DNA of 64,000 nucleotides, from NCBI GenBank assembly GCA_021442155.1, contig CM038232.1, positions 57,133,436 to 57,197,435 of the forward strand. Reading direction: 5' to 3'. Position numbers and translations under genes: made by a program. The DNA is from Cymbidium sinense. Lineage: Eukaryota; Streptophyta; Magnoliopsida; Asparagales; Orchidaceae. The notes under the pieces were generated by a model. The model searched no databases and was not told the DNA's origin. It worked only from the letters and a program-made list of their open reading frames with translations. Of this stretch, positions 23,636 to 36,399 are shown in pieces; positions within the stretch are counted from its first letter, which is position 1; every line of letters starts with the position of its first letter.

Positions 23636-25999
23636 ATCCACTATAAAATTCTCATTAATGCCCATTCTCATGGTTTTTTCAAGGCTAGTAGAGGTGTTAA
23701 ACAAAGTGATCCACTCTCTCCAACTCTCTTTATTTTGGCTTAGGACTCTCTCTCTAGAAGACTTAACATGGAAGCTACCTCCATGAAGGACATTGGATTT
23801 CATATAAGGAGTAACCTAAATATTACAGACCTAGCTTTTGCTGATGATCTATTGCTCTTTTGCAATGGGAGTAAAATAATCTATCCACAAACATCTAGTA
23901 ATTATCAATGAATTCACTAACCTCTAAGATGTGTAATTAAATGCTAACAAATGTTTTTTTATGATAGGAGAACTGATTAATGGAAGAAAAATTAATTGGA
24001 TTAAGGAGAAGACTATATTTTCTCATTCCACTATTCCATTCACCTACCTTGGAATCAAACTATACAAAGGAAGAATCACATCATCCCTTTTCAATGAACT
24101 CATTGATAATATTCACAACAAACTAAGTCCTTGGGATAACTCATTCCTTTCATTAGGTGGAAGAATCACTTTGGTGAAGTGCATTCTCAATTCTATCCCT
24201 CTATACACCACACAAGTGCTACAAATCCATAAAAGCATTCAAAGAAATATTGAGAGGATGTTCAATAGATTTATTTGGAGTCATAATTACAAATAAATTC
24301 ACTGGACTAGCTCAAAAAAAATGAGTAAACCACTTTACAATGGTTGCTTGGGTTTCAAAACATTAGGTGACAACATTAAATGCAATACCATGAAGTTGTG
24401 GATCAGATTTAGAGAGAAATTCTCCCTTTGGGCTAATTTCATGTATCAAAGGCATTGCTATCAGATTCACCAAAATGTCAGTCAAATCAAAATCAACAGA
24501 TTCCCTAATGTGGAAACATAAGCTACTACATGGAGAAGAGGCTAAAAATTTGATATTTTGGGACATTAGTGATGGAAACATTGATTTCTAGAATTATCAT
24601 TGGTTAGGTGAAGAAACCCTTTTAAATTTGGGAAGGGAGAGAAGACCACAACAATCTCAGAAGATTTCTAATTTCTAGACTACAATAAGCTGGAATGAGG
24701 CCAAGTTGAGGGAGCACCTCCCATTTGAAACCTATAATAGAATCAATACAATACCAATAAAAAAAATAGAAAAGTGAAACTCAATATTAAAGGTAAGACT
24801 AATGCAACATCCATCTCTAAGATCATCTATGGCAACTGGTGGGAAGGGGCTAAAACATTGCCATGTAGTAGAGCAATCTAAAACTCAATTATCAAACCAT
24901 CAATTTTCTTTTTCTATTGGAGTCTCTTCCATAACCTTTTCCAAAAGATGATATACTCAAACTCAAGGGATTAAGAATGTCTTCAATATGTCAATTATGT
25001 AATGGAGAGGAGGAGAGCATATCACAATGTTTCATACAATGCAATTTCAGTACCTGAATTTGGAGAAGCTTTGCAGATCTCCTAAAGATTGATGTGAACT
25101 ACTAGGTTAATACTATACAAGAGCTAATTGAAAGCTAACAACCAAAGGACACTTGGAAGACTAAAATTTTTCTATTTACAACATTAACTATACTTTGGTT
25201 TATCTAGATTGCAAGATAAGAAAAGGAACATAACAACACTATCACTTTCATTTGAAAGCATAGTGTTGTGGATTAAAGCATATATAACCAAAGCATTTAG
25301 AAATGAGTTAATCGAACATTCACACTCCATTGTGAGGAAACATTATTTGAAAATATTAAGATGCAAAGACAACTCAAGGCAAATATGGGAGATAGTTTAC
25401 TAGAAAAAAGTAAACTCATAAAACTCTCAAAATAAACATTGATGGTAGTTTTGATACCAAGACTAGTAGTGCTGGGGACACTTCAAGGATAGTAATGGAA
25501 AATGAATTGTATATTTCTCCATGACATTTGCTGCTATTTCTCTCCTCCATGTTGAAGTGTTTGCTAGCCTTTTTGCATTCAAGATTGCCTCCATCAAACT
25601 TCAATGCAACTATTAGATTGAGTTAGATTCCAAGATTCTCATTCAATTACTCATGGAGATTGGTGAACAAAATGCTCCTTAGTATAATATTAATGATATC
25701 AAAATTTTGAGGCATATATTGAGAAACTTAAATGTTTCTTTCTTAAATATCTAGAGGGAAGGTAATCATCTAGTTGGTTTATTGGCCAAGAGAGGGGCTT
25801 CTTCTTAATCTTTTTGCATTCAAAGAATGGACGACCTTGAGCTTTCTTTTTTGGTGCATGGTGACACCATCAACTTCCCTTACATTAGAATTAGAACATT
25901 GTAATACCCCTCTTTTGTTTTTTTGGTTTACTTGTATTTTTTTTTTTGGATTACTTGTAACTTCAAAGTGATCAATAAAATCCTCATTTTAGTGAAAAA
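23636..25999 (+). pseudogene. LINE 1, 3' part: reverse transcriptase to RNase H and tail
   Basis: Continues LINE 1 after copy B. The reverse transcriptase resumes with YKILINAHSHGF, then SRGVKQSDPLSPTLF near 23,690-23,735 and the catalytic FADD at 23,837-23,848, intact. The thumb region follows at 24,040-24,290 (YLGIKLYKG, LSLGGRITLVK) and KPLYNGCLGFKTL near 24,325. A worn zinc-finger region lies at 24,700-25,150. An RNase H domain (RVT_3 type) spans about 25,425-25,860: IELDSKILI near 25,618 and VGLLAKRG near 25,775 correspond to two conserved blocks of that family. The 3' UTR ends GATCAATAAAATCC then TCATTTTAGTGAAAAA. LINE 2 has the same order and a related tail, so the two are one family. 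Confidence 0.85.
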
Positions 26000-27419
26000 T
26001 GTAGATCACTTATTCTCTACACAGTGGTATTAGGCAATTCCCATGACACCTTATTAGCTTAAGTCAATGAAGAAGTAATAAAAATGCTCTATATTACTTT
26101 AGTCAATTCGTTATACTAATAGAAATGAAGTATCCCCACATAAGAAGCATTACTTAGTTCTAATATTTGTAGCATAAAAATTAAGACACTATATAATTTC
26201 TCATAAAGTTAACTTGAATTTGAGAGTCAACCCAATGTAATACCTAATGACATGACCAATACTATCTAGACAATTGGCATGATGGTCCATGATCTAGTTG
26301 TAGTGCCTCTTCGTGTCATGAAGGAGGAAGTGTTAGCCAAGTTTGTTGAGTTACCTACTTAACTGTGAGTAAGCTTTTTGTTATTTCTTTGTGCTATGTG
26401 ATAATTGAATTCATAGTTGGATTTGGTAATAATTCCTTAAGACTTTTACTTTAAATGCTTGACATGACACCGACATTTCTAAAACTTTTTACCCAATATA
26501 TAATGATTCTTTGATTCTAGCAAGTAGTTTCTCTCTTGTGCAAGTCTTCTTTTTTTCCTTCTTTCTGATTTTTTTTTGTGTGAGTTCTTTTCTCTTTCGA
26601 GTATGGTTATGGTGTTTTGGAACAAGGCTTCTGTCAACTTCTTGGCAAGTATGGTGATAGAGCCATCCATCATTGACCCAAAGGTGGAGATTTCATCTTC
26701 TACAAGTATTGCCACGAGAATACCAGCAACATAAAGTGATGAGCAAGTTAACATGGTGAAGGACAACAAGATGTGCATCTCAATAGATAACTTCTAGTGT
26801 AGCCTCATTTTTCCCTTCTACATTGAGTTTGGAAAAATATTAAACTTTTACAGCATGGTGCTCACTCCAGTACTGCCAAACACTATAGAGAACAACATAA
26901 CTACTTTGGTGAACAAGGTTAGGAATTAGTGTTCCAATTTTGTTTCCTTAAGTGTTCTATCAATTGGGTAGTGTCGATTGTGCTCTCCCCATTACTATCA
27001 CCAAGGTGTTGGATTTTTAGGCATGTCCTACCAAAGAACAGTATTTAAGCAAGTTGGAAGGAAGTTGCTCAATATCAAATTCTTCTTCAAATTCAACAAT
27101 ACTCATGAGTAGACCTACCATAAGTACTCTCCCTTTTGAGACTTATCATTATCTTTTTCTTTATGATAAATTTACTATTTGCTCTTATTATGCAAGATGT
27201 TTGCACTACCTCCTCAACCAACCTCATGATGCTTTAGTTCCATAGTAAGTTCGAGGATGGAAATGAAGGTGGATACGAGCCCTCACCTACTAAGGCTGTG
27301 CTTGACGTACTAGTTGTGAGGAGATTATAATTATGCCATGTAATTTAACTCCAAAGCAATCCATGTGCACCCGAGAAACCTATGTAGGCTACCATGAATG
27401 TTCATCTTCCTCGACCTAA
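26000..27419. other. Unassigned stretch between LINE 1 and LINE 2
   Basis: No recognised gene. Two frames are longer than chance might give: minus 26,479-26,778 (99 codons, lysine/arginine-rich near its end) and plus 27,054-27,245. Neither has a known motif. The plus-strand phrase VPLRVMKEEVLAKF near 26,310 resembles retroelement polyprotein in composition only. I treat the stretch as old, unclassified repeat DNA. Confidence 0.35.
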
Positions 27420-27537
27420 GTTATAGTTTCATTTATTTCTCCTCCTTCCCCATCATTTCTCTCTTATTCTATAAATGTTTTTCTTTTGTTGGCTCACTAG
27501 ATTTTTACTGATTGATAAAACTTCCAATAATGTTATC

Positions 27538-28260
27538 ATGGCTGCTTCCTCTAATTCCCTACATTGGATGATGCTAACCAATTTATCTTTCCATAATGCT
27601 ACCATGATAAATTTTATAATGAGTTTGAACAAAATGGTTTTTTGAGAAAAACAAGCTACAAGAATGGTAAACCCACCATTTTAGTTTCTGAATCCAACTC
27701 CTAGGCTTTGGTTGAACCTATTTTCTTCACTCTTAATGGAAAATTTACATATAAGCATATTAAAATGGAATTAATCAAAAATCATTTTGAAGAACTCAGG
27801 ATTCATGGTGATTGAAATGTTGGTTTGTTGGATGGATGACTTATTATGATTAAGCTTAGTAGAGAGGAGGATTATACAACATTTTTCCAAAGAAGCTCTA
27901 TTACATCGAGAATTTTTCTATTAATATCTTAAAATGGACCACTCCTTTGACTATAGTATAAAACCTCCCATTGTTCCCATTTGGTTAAAGCTATCAATAT
28001 TGAAATTTCACTTATTTAATAAGCAAATCCTTTCCTCTATTATAACAATTTTTAGCAGGACTTTATGCTTGATTTACCCCTTTTAATCTCACTAGACCAT
28101 TGATAGTAAGAATGTTAGTTGAAATGGATATTATAGCATCTTATCATAAAGAAATTGAAATTCAGATTAGACCTCTAATGGCTACAAGAAAGAGTTGAAA
28201 TAGAACAAAACCACACTATTATACTAAGTGTAGTGGTCAACTATTGAAAAAAATATTATG
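27538..28260 (+). pseudogene. LINE 2 ORF1 remnant (DUF4283-type RNA-binding protein)
   Basis: ORF1 of plant L1-type LINEs is an RNA-binding protein with a DUF4283 domain and usually a zinc knuckle. Read with frame changes from about 27,600: FTLNGKFTYKHIKMELIKN near 27,730-27,790, EDYTTFFQRSS near 27,862-27,895, PPIVPIWLK near 27,965, and LSSIITIF near 28,033, in the order expected for DUF4283. The zinc-knuckle region near 28,215-28,240 keeps only CTK-C-like remains. Many stops. The start ATG at 27,548 context (MAASSNS) is plausible but not proven. Confidence 0.7.
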
Positions 28261-29020
28261 TGGCTCACCCTACCAAGGCACGACAAGTAATAATGGGATA
28301 GGAAATGAATGTACCAAAAAATTCTCAAAATGATAAGAATAATACCAAACATGATAACTAGATGTTGCAAGCAACAATTGATTAGGTATAATTTAGAATG
28401 ATATATATACACAAATCACAAAATTGGTTATAACTTGGAATATGAAACTTTAGATAGAAACCCAATAGTTAAGAAATATGGGAAGTAACCTTGACTTCAA
28501 TGCCCAAGGCTAGTTAATGAGAATCCTTTACTTCCATTAGCAGTGGATCAATCAGAGAAATTTAGTACAACTCAACTCTAAATTATGAAATTTAGAATTT
28601 AGAATTATAGCAAAAGGAAATGGATTTGAAAAATATCATCTTAAATACTAACACTTGTTCAAAAGCTAGAAACCTATAGATAACTTGCCTCTTGAAACAC
28701 TATAATGGAAATGCAACAAATCCTAAAACCACAACAAATTATCTTCTAGTCCAAACCTAAAACTGCATTACGGAACCTGACAACCTCATTACACAAGAGC
28801 CATATGAGGAAGGGAATGCATACCCCTAGAATAATATTTTATATGAAGCTATAGAAGAATGGCACTTCTAAAGAAGTAAAAAAAAGGAAGGCATAAGAGA
28901 ATTAAAATATCTAATTCTAGATGATGCAAGGTAACATGGAAACTCATCCAAAAACTCTAAACGTAATCAACATGGTGAATGGTCCACTAAAGGACCATCA
29001 CGGGGAAAGCCTCATTCATC

Positions 29021-32000
29021 ATGAAAAATTTCCTTATATGGAACATTAGAAGAATTAATAAGTCTAATGCTACTCATAAGACTTAATAGAATAGATAACC
29101 TTAACATCTTTGCAATATTAGAACATATGGTAAGCATGGATAACCTACCAAAAATCAAAAAAAGATTTACCAACTTCAATATTTTAGCCAACAATAGTAA
29201 TAAGATAAGATTCTTCAAGAAACAAAACTAACATATCCAATTACTTATTAATGATACACATTTCATCCAAATCCACATCAACAATGCAAATATAAGTATA
29301 TATGATACTATTATTTATGCACCTTGCACTAGATAGCTATGAAGAACACTTTGGAATAGCATCATCTCTCTGAACTCTTTTACAACTAACCCATGGATTG
29401 TAGGAGAAGACTTTAACATGATTGTAAGTTCTAATGATAAGAGAGATGGGAAGAAACCTAACTTATCTATCATTTTTTAATTTCCTAAATCTATTGATGA
29501 AGTATGAATTTTTGATATGGGATTCAATGGATCAACATTTACATGGAGAAGATGTAAATTATTTAAAAGATTGGACAAGATTCTTATTAATTCAAGTTAG
29601 AACATATACTTCCACTCCACTAAAGTGCAACACTTGGCTAAAGTTGCTTCAGATCACTCCTGTCTATTAACAACCTTTTATCACATCCATAAGCTATAAT
29701 TTGTTTACTTTTAGAATCTTAAATGGATAGATAATGCACCCATATTTTTCTAACTACATTAGCTCCCTAGGAAAAACTATGGAGATTACTTAGGACTACT
29801 ACTGCTGCATTAAAGACATTGAATTAGGATATCTTTGGTAACAAACACAATCTTATCATACAACTAGAGCAAATATTACTATTCTTGAGCATAGCCTTTT
29901 AGAAAATTATTCACAAGACATTGAACTCCAACTTATAGCTGAGCAAAACAACCTTCAACAATACATTGATAGAGAGGAAGATTTATTGAGGAAAAAGGTA
30001 GTTGTTACCCATTTTATCTATGGTGATAGGAACCCAAAGTATTTCCATGCTTGCTTCAAAAAATAGAGGGAAGGAAAAATAGTTACCAAAAGTAGAGATG
30101 GTCATCATGGCTGGATGCATGACCAGAAGGATATTATCAATAATTATATTAATTATTTTCATTCCCTTTTCAACCAACCTCAAAATGCTATCAATGTGCA
30201 ATACCATTTTAAAAACTTCTTTAAGAACAAAACAAAATCTTATTCGTGATGAAAAGTTGACCACTCTCCATAATGATAAAAAATTCAAAGTGCTTTGAAC
30301 TCTATGTCAACGAGTATACAATGGCTGGGCATAATGGCTTCTCTACTCTTTTCTATCAGAAGACTTGGGATATCATCAAGAGAGATGCGACCAATGCAAT
30401 TCACAATTTCTTTGAAGGGCCAAAGATTGACAACTATTTCTCCACATCATTCATCATACTGATACAAAAAGAGAAAAAGATGAATACTTAGGACAAGTTC
30501 AGACCCATTAGCTTGACTCCAATTTTATGAAATCTTATTAGTAAAATTCTGATCAAAACTCAAGATATTATTCTAAAAATTAACTCCAAAAATCAAGCTA
30601 CTTTTTTAAGGAGAAGGAATATTACTGACAATATACTACTTTCTTAAGAATTGATTAAATACAATGATAGAAGAGGCAGAGGAAGTAACATCACTATGAA
30701 GATTGATATTAGAAAGGCTTTTGGCACTATTAGCTTGTCCTTTATCATTCAAGTTCTTAAAGATAAGGGATTCTCTTACCACATTTTCTCACTAATACAA
30801 AACATACTTGAGGTGAGCTACTACAAAATATTCCGCAATGGCAGGGCTCATGGATTGCTTAAATCAACTAGAGGTGTAAAGCAGAGTAACCCTCTCTCTC
30901 CTACAATTTTTTTATCTTTTCTCTTGGCTATCCTTCCAAAATGTTGAATTAGATTATAACAACCAATAGTGAAATAAAGTACCATACTAGAATTGGAACC
31001 ATAGTAACCCACTTCGCATTTATAAATGACATCATCATTCTACATTATGCGAACAAAAAGTTTACTAACAAATTCATGGAAACTATTCAAAAATTTGCAA
31101 CCCTTATAGGGTATGTCTCTAAACAAAGATAAATGTTTTTTCATTGCAAAAAAGCATATTGAGAGGAACATAATTAAATGGATCAAAGAAAAATAGCTTC
31201 AACAATGCAAAACTACCTTTTATGTATCATGGAGTTAATTTATATAAATAAAAGATATCTTCTATCCCGTGCAATGATCTGATTACCAAATTCCAAGTCA
31301 AGATAATAGCTTGGAAGAACTCCTTTCTATTGTTTGGAGTTGGAGTTACCCTTCTGAAGTGCATTCTCAACTCCATTCCTCTCTACACCATGCAAGTCCA
31401 AAAATTCTCTACCAATGTTCAACTACGAATAGAGAGGATTTTTTTATAGATTCATATGGAGCCCTAAAGTCAAATCTATTCATTAATCCACTAGAAGAAG
31501 ATAACCAAACCAACTTGTAATAGAGGTTTAGAATACATAACATTTGTTGATAGCATCAAATGATACATGATCAAATAATGGGTTAGATTTAGAGAGCAAA
31601 GCTCACTTTGGGCCACCTTTCTTTGGTAAAAATACAATGTTAAGAGACATCCTATTGCTATTAAAATCCATCAAGCCAATTCCTCTATTTAGAAAACATG
31701 TAGCTACATGGGGAGGAGGTTCAAAAACTCAATTTTTGGGATTTGTGTAAAGAGAGTATAAAATTTTGGATTGACCATTGGATTGGAGATGAACTAGTTG
31801 GGCAAAATTCAAGTATTGATAAAAATAATGATCTTACATCTATTTCCAATTTATGGACCAATGAAAATTGGGACTCATCCAAGATAATTCTCTTCTTTCT
31901 TGTAGATATGTGTAAATAGATTACTTCAATCCTCTTTACTTTAAAATAAATTAATATCCTCATCATCAAAGAGAAGAGAAAATTGACTACCACATTTAAA

Positions 32001-33014
32001 ATAGTGTACAAAAACTTTAAGTAGAATTATTTACTAGTCCCAAGGGGTCGAACAATTTATAATTCCATTCTTAAGCCTTCTTTGCCTTTCTTCTACTAGA
32101 GCTCCTCCATAATCTAATTCCTACTGATGACATCCTCAAGTTAAAAAGACTCAAGATACCCTCCATTTTCCATCTATGCCATAAGAAGAAAGAAAGCATT
32201 ATGCACACTTTTTTCCACTACAACTTTAGTTCACTGATTTGAGCTGCAATTGTAGCTATGGATTGTTCATGAATCCGCTCAGTTCTTGATCTTATTCGAG
32301 CTGACTACAATATCCAAGAGATATATGGATAATTCAAATCTCTCTAATTGTTTCTTTAATTACATTTTGGCTCATTTGGGTAGCTAGGAATGAGTAGAAG
32401 CACAACTATAGCATAATTCATTTAATGGATATTGTTAACTTGATAAAGAGATATATCTTTAAGGATACACATAATTGATGCCTCATTTGTTGGCATGCTC
32501 AATCTCCTTAGCAAGTTTGAATTGTAAAATGACACTAATATAATTGCATGGGAACTTCTTTACTAGAACAAACAACATAAAAATTGTATCAAGATTAATA
32601 TTAATGGAAGTTTCCAACCTTCCTTAAATGCTACTAGCATTGGAGGCATATTTCTTGACCACCATGGCAAATGTTTATAGTATTTTTCAATGCCTTTTAT
32701 TTTTCTATCTTCTTTACATGCTGAATGTTCTTCTTACCTCATGGCTCTTATAGTTTCCACACTAAATCACAACATTCCTTACTGGAAGCAATCTAGCTCA
32801 ACACTTTTAGACAATTTATTGATGATTGAAGGCACCACCAAAACACCGAGGCATTTAATCCGCCTGTGCAAAAGTATCAAATACTATGCTTGCATGTTCT
32901 CTTTAATAATCTCACACAATAAGAAAGAAGAGAATCAAAAAACTGATTTGATTTTAAGACTAGGACCCATAATTCAAAAAAAAATTAAATTTCATCAACC
33001 CAGGACACATAGAT
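29021..33014 (+). pseudogene. LINE 2 ORF2 remnant: endonuclease, reverse transcriptase, RNase H
   Basis: Encodes, when intact, the nicking endonuclease and reverse transcriptase for target-primed integration in the nucleus. Start MKNFLIWNIRRIN at 29,021 matches the endonuclease N-terminus. PWIVGEDFNMIVSSNDKRDG is at 29,391-29,450. The reverse transcriptase has FRPISLTPIL near 30,500, then NQATFLRRRNITDNILL near 30,592, MKIDIRKAFGTI near 30,697 (expected AFD, here AFG), and RGVKQSNPLSPTIF near 30,870. The active-site tetrad is replaced by IILHYAN near 31,033-31,053, so the aspartate pair is lost. Thumb: LKCILNSIPLYTMQV near 31,360. RNase H: FQPSLNATSIGGIFLDHHGK near 32,612-32,672. Numerous stops and shifts; not functional. 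Confidence 0.85.
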
Positions 33015-33155
33015 AAGTACCCTAATCAAAAGTGATACTTTAAACCTCCCTTACATTAGAAAAAAATACTTGTAATTTCTTAGGTGCTTTGCATTTTTAG
33101 ATTACTTGAAATTACCAAGTAATTAATGAAATTTTTTCTTTAAAAAAAAAGTCCA

Positions 33156-33479
33156 AAGTAGTCCAAGAAGAGTTCAATGACTGGCAACTCCATGAGCACC
33201 ATGAGTCTTGCCAATCAAAAGGCATGATAAAGAATAGTAGACTACACATGATTCTCAATATCTTTTTGTTGGGAATAATTACACTCAATATCATCGATAT
33301 AATGAGTCTGGCTTATGTGTTAGGCCATTTTATCTAATTAGTAGAGTTGGATTTTATTCTTGATAAACTTCCTAGATGGTGAATACACTCTACTATAATG
33401 ATTACTCAAGTGAAGGTGTAATTATCAATCTGGGAACTCTGCAAAGAGTATACATCCAAGTTGAAAGCATTGATCGATG
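33156..33479. other. Unassigned spacer after LINE 2
   Basis: About 320 bp between the LINE 2 poly-A and the coiled-coil ORF remnant. No motif recognised. It may already belong to the 5' part of the next, unclassified element. Confidence 0.35.
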
Positions 33480-33871
33480 CTAAAGTAGAGCGTGTCTTAG
33501 TGAAAAACTAATTGTAGGATGGTGATTCTAAGGTGACCAAGTTTGAAGAGGAGGCAAGACACCAAGATGATGAGAAGGATCAAGTACCATTAGAGCTAAC
33601 TTGACTTTCTTAGTTAAATAAGTAGCCAGAGGTTGAACTAACTCATTACATGGAGGACTACCAATAGAGGGAGGCCAAATTGATGAGCTTCCTCGAATCT
33701 GATAACTATAGAGATATTTTCAGGGAGAAAGTGAAAGAATGTGTTAACATTGTAATAGAGAAGTTGGCTAGGTATGGCCAACTGGACTCTAAATTCCTTA
33801 ACTTTGATAAGACAGTTGCCTTATTAGAGTTAGAGTCTGAGGTGAACAATAAGGAGGGAAACATAAACTAG
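33480..33871 (+). pseudogene. Unclassified retroelement-associated ORF, copy 1 (coiled coil plus conserved tail)
   Basis: I do not recognise this protein, but it has a relative at 47,370-47,800. The charged stretch near 33,530-33,600 (FEEEARHQDDEKDQ) looks like coiled coil. The last 63 codons are open (33,680-33,871) and read in register with the other copy: EAKLMSFLESDNYRDIFREK against EAKFVGFLNSNEYHDLL, then KLARYGQLDSKFLNFDKTV against KMVMYDHLRAKFLDFSNVL, then LLELESEV against LLDSDDDD. An acidic C-terminus ends both. A tandem-repeat array follows in both places. Composition is like ORFs found in plant gypsy-type polyproteins (Transposase_28-like), but that is a guess. Confidence 0.5.
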
Positions 33872-34129
33872 ATTTTTTACTATTTTTTAATAACATTTTT
33901 ATTTTTTATTTTTTATGATTGATAATAATAGTTAGACATTTTATTACTCACTCTTTGTACTTAATTCTTTCTTTAATGAAATAAATTTCTTTTAGTAATC
34001 TTCATATTATATGTCTATGAATTATTATTTACTTTATGCAAGTGTACTTGCCTTATTATTTACTTCATGTAAATGTACTTGCTTTACTTATGAAATCATA
34101 CTTGCTTATTAATGAAATATCTGGTTAAA

Positions 34130-34925
34130 TACTCCAAGTGACTGGGGAAGTATTAAGTCACAAACATGTAGATAATTAATCTTTAATTTGTAATTACTAA
34201 CCACATGGAGTGTTGGTCATTAATTCATAGTCTCCAAGCACACAGAGTGTTTGCATTTAGAATTCTAAGTGTTAAAGTAATAGAGAACATTCTTGGGGCA
34301 TATCGTTATTTATGTCACAAACCCTTGGGAATTTTGTGAGGTGCTTCACTTAGTCGCCATAACACATTGGTGTGTGAACGATTTGATTACTTCATGTTAA
34401 TTAGTTTAAGATGAGTAGGTTAGAATGTTTACAAGAATGAATGTTCCTCTATGGGGTTGTAGGTTTTTTGTGAGTAGTCTTATTACTTCTATGCTCAACA
34501 GTCTATTAAGTTAATCTCTATATACTAAGAGTAAAGGTAGCTCACAAAGTTTAAGTTTTTCATTCATGCTAAGTGTATCTCGCCAAGTTAGGCCATGCGG
34601 TTAGAAAAATACATAGCTCATTAATTTAGGTTTTATGCTGGGCTATGTAGCTCATAGAATAAATTCTTTTGCTTGGGTCAAATGTAGCTCTCTGAGTGAC
34701 TTAAGTCATCACATAGCTCCATGAATCTTAAAAAAGTAGCTCATTAAGTAACCTTGGAAAATATAGCTTGTCAAGTTGCTTGGGCCAAATGGAACTCATC
34801 AAGTGACTTATACTAATACATAGCTCACAAAGCCATTCAAGTTAGTGTAGCTCATCAAGTTACTTGAGCCAATGTAACTCTCCAAGTAAGGTTCTACACC
34901 TTGGAAAATACATAACTGGCCAATT
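34130..34925. repeat. Degenerate tandem arrays downstream of the unclassified ORF
   Basis: Two kinds of short repeat lie side by side. At 34,200-34,280 units carry ACATGGAGTGTTGGTC and CACACAGAGTGTTTGC, the same word as in the array at 48,127-48,567. From about 34,500 to 34,925 units of roughly 40-50 bp carry TAGCTCATCAAGTGACTTGG and variants (TAGCTCATCAAGTTACTTGA). Non-coding and much diverged. Period estimates are by eye. Confidence 0.7.
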
Positions 34926-35224
34926 GTATCCTTGTAAAATTTTCAAATCTAGTTTTCCTTAAATGGTTCAAGAAATTTTTTAGCTTCTTGTTGATTTATT
35001 TGAGAAAACACTTAATTTAAGTAAGTAAACAAATTTTTTAAGCAACGTACATATGAGTTTTTACATCTATAGGTGTGTGAAAAAAAACTTTGATGAGTAG
35101 AATTATGTTTACTTTATAAATATATAAAATTTTCTTGCATATACTTGAATAAAGGTTTTTTAAAGATATTAGCTAATTAAAGAAAAGATACAAAATTATG
35201 ACTTCCCTTAAGCATGAAATTTTT
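34926..35224. other. AT-rich spacer left of the minus-strand Tat-like element
   Basis: Contains the region just past the end of the integrase remnant in minus-strand sense. No LTR, polypurine tract or coding motif could be identified. Confidence 0.35.
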
Positions 35225-36330
35225 TTAGATCAATCACACTCTATGTTTGGGGTACATCTTATCTTGATTACGTTTGTAATTAGTAAGCTCAAGGTCCAAC
35301 CAATGTAGGACCCATCTTAAGTATGGATAGATTTTCTATGTATGTTTTTGAAAAGAAATTGCATCTACTTTCTTCAACAATAAGTTGTTGAGTCTGAAAT
35401 ACTTTCTCTCGATGTAGTTATTATAGTACTTGACCATTCACCTCTTGGTCTCTTCCGTCCTTAGTGCTTCTTCTATGCATAGTTCTTACAACAGATCAAG
35501 TATAGTTTGCATGGTTTCTACATTCAATTTCTCATGCTTAATAGTGTCTTGGTCAAGTAAGGTCGTCACCATGACCCTTTGGCTATGCAACTTGTATTCA
35601 ATCAACACTACCACATCTATGTCATGTGATAGGGAAAATTGGGTAGTTATTAGAGATGGAGTTATTTTGTGAGCTTATACTATGATGTATAGTAGGGCAT
35701 CAATCCACTTTACCTTTGGTGCCTTTAACCTTTACATCATTAGTCTGAGGATCTTCTTATTTACCACTTCTATTTGGCTATTAGTCTGTGGGTGATGCAC
35801 AAAAGTAAATTTGAGGTGGATTTCTCGGGACTCAAAGAACTCTTTTAGTCACTTATCAATAAACAATGGGTTATTTTTGTGATGATCAACATAGGTAGTT
35901 CATACTTATAAATAATATCAGTCCAAATAAAATTTTGAAATACATGAGTAGTTATCTTGGAAAGTGGCATTGCTTCAATCCACTTTCTAAAGTAGTATAA
36001 ATTTTTGTAGTTCTGGTGAGTGGTAGAAGACCTATCAAGTCCATTGCCCATACTATAAAGGGCCAAGGGATATGATGGGATGTAGAGGTTGCAGGAGTTG
36101 TAGCTAGATGAGAGTAAATTTTTGGCTCCTTTATCATTTCCTAGCAAAGTCTTCATTGTATTTTATCAAGGTTGACCAAAACATTCTTATTGTAGGATAT
36201 GAAGGGCAAGTGTCCTTCCATCAAAATGAATTCCACATCCTCTTCAATGTACCTCATCGAGCACTTTCTAAAAGTACTCCTAGAAGGGTTCAACCCTACT
36301 AAGCAAACATTCTCTATCAATTTGCATGGA
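35225..36330 (-). pseudogene. int: Integrase remnant of element E2
   Basis: Integrase inserts the element's cDNA into the genome. In minus-strand order: a zinc-binding region near 36,290-36,200 (GGRTLALHIL-like, frame-shifted), then the catalytic core with WPFIVWAMDLIGLLPLTR near 36,070-36,015, corresponding to the conserved WDxxGP-type segment and its first acidic residue, then RKWIEAMPLSKIT near 35,990-35,950. The second conserved block reads EFFESREIHLKFTFVHHPQT near 35,840-35,780, and NSQIEVVNKKILR follows, keeping the catalytic glutamate of the usual GQAE. The C-terminal part ends about 35,230 with DGSYIGWTLSLL, resembling the GPYxV segment. Several stops and shifts. Confidence 0.85.
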
Positions 36331-36399
36331 TGCATCTTATTCAATGCTAGGTTGGGCGAGTTCAAGAATGGGTTGCTATCCAAGTTCTATCACTTTTGA

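Larger units (their letters stand above)
27420..33155 (+). mobile_element. LINE 2, near full length, decayed L1-type with RNase H
   Basis: About 5.7 kb in one piece: ORF1 (27,538-28,260 recognised), ORF2 endonuclease from 29,021, reverse transcriptase 30,490-31,500, RNase H 32,580-32,870, and a 3' end with GTAATTAATGAAATTTTTTC and nine A's at 33,141-33,149. Domain order and tail agree with LINE 1. The 5' boundary is set only by the pyrimidine-rich leader before the first ORF1 methionine. I could not find a target duplication. Confidence 0.8.

Noticed and set aside
26479..26778. 99-codon minus-strand ORF as a small host protein
   Set aside because: No homologous family recognised, no conserved start context, lysine/arginine-rich end produced by an AAG/AAA-rich tract, and it lies between two LINEs.
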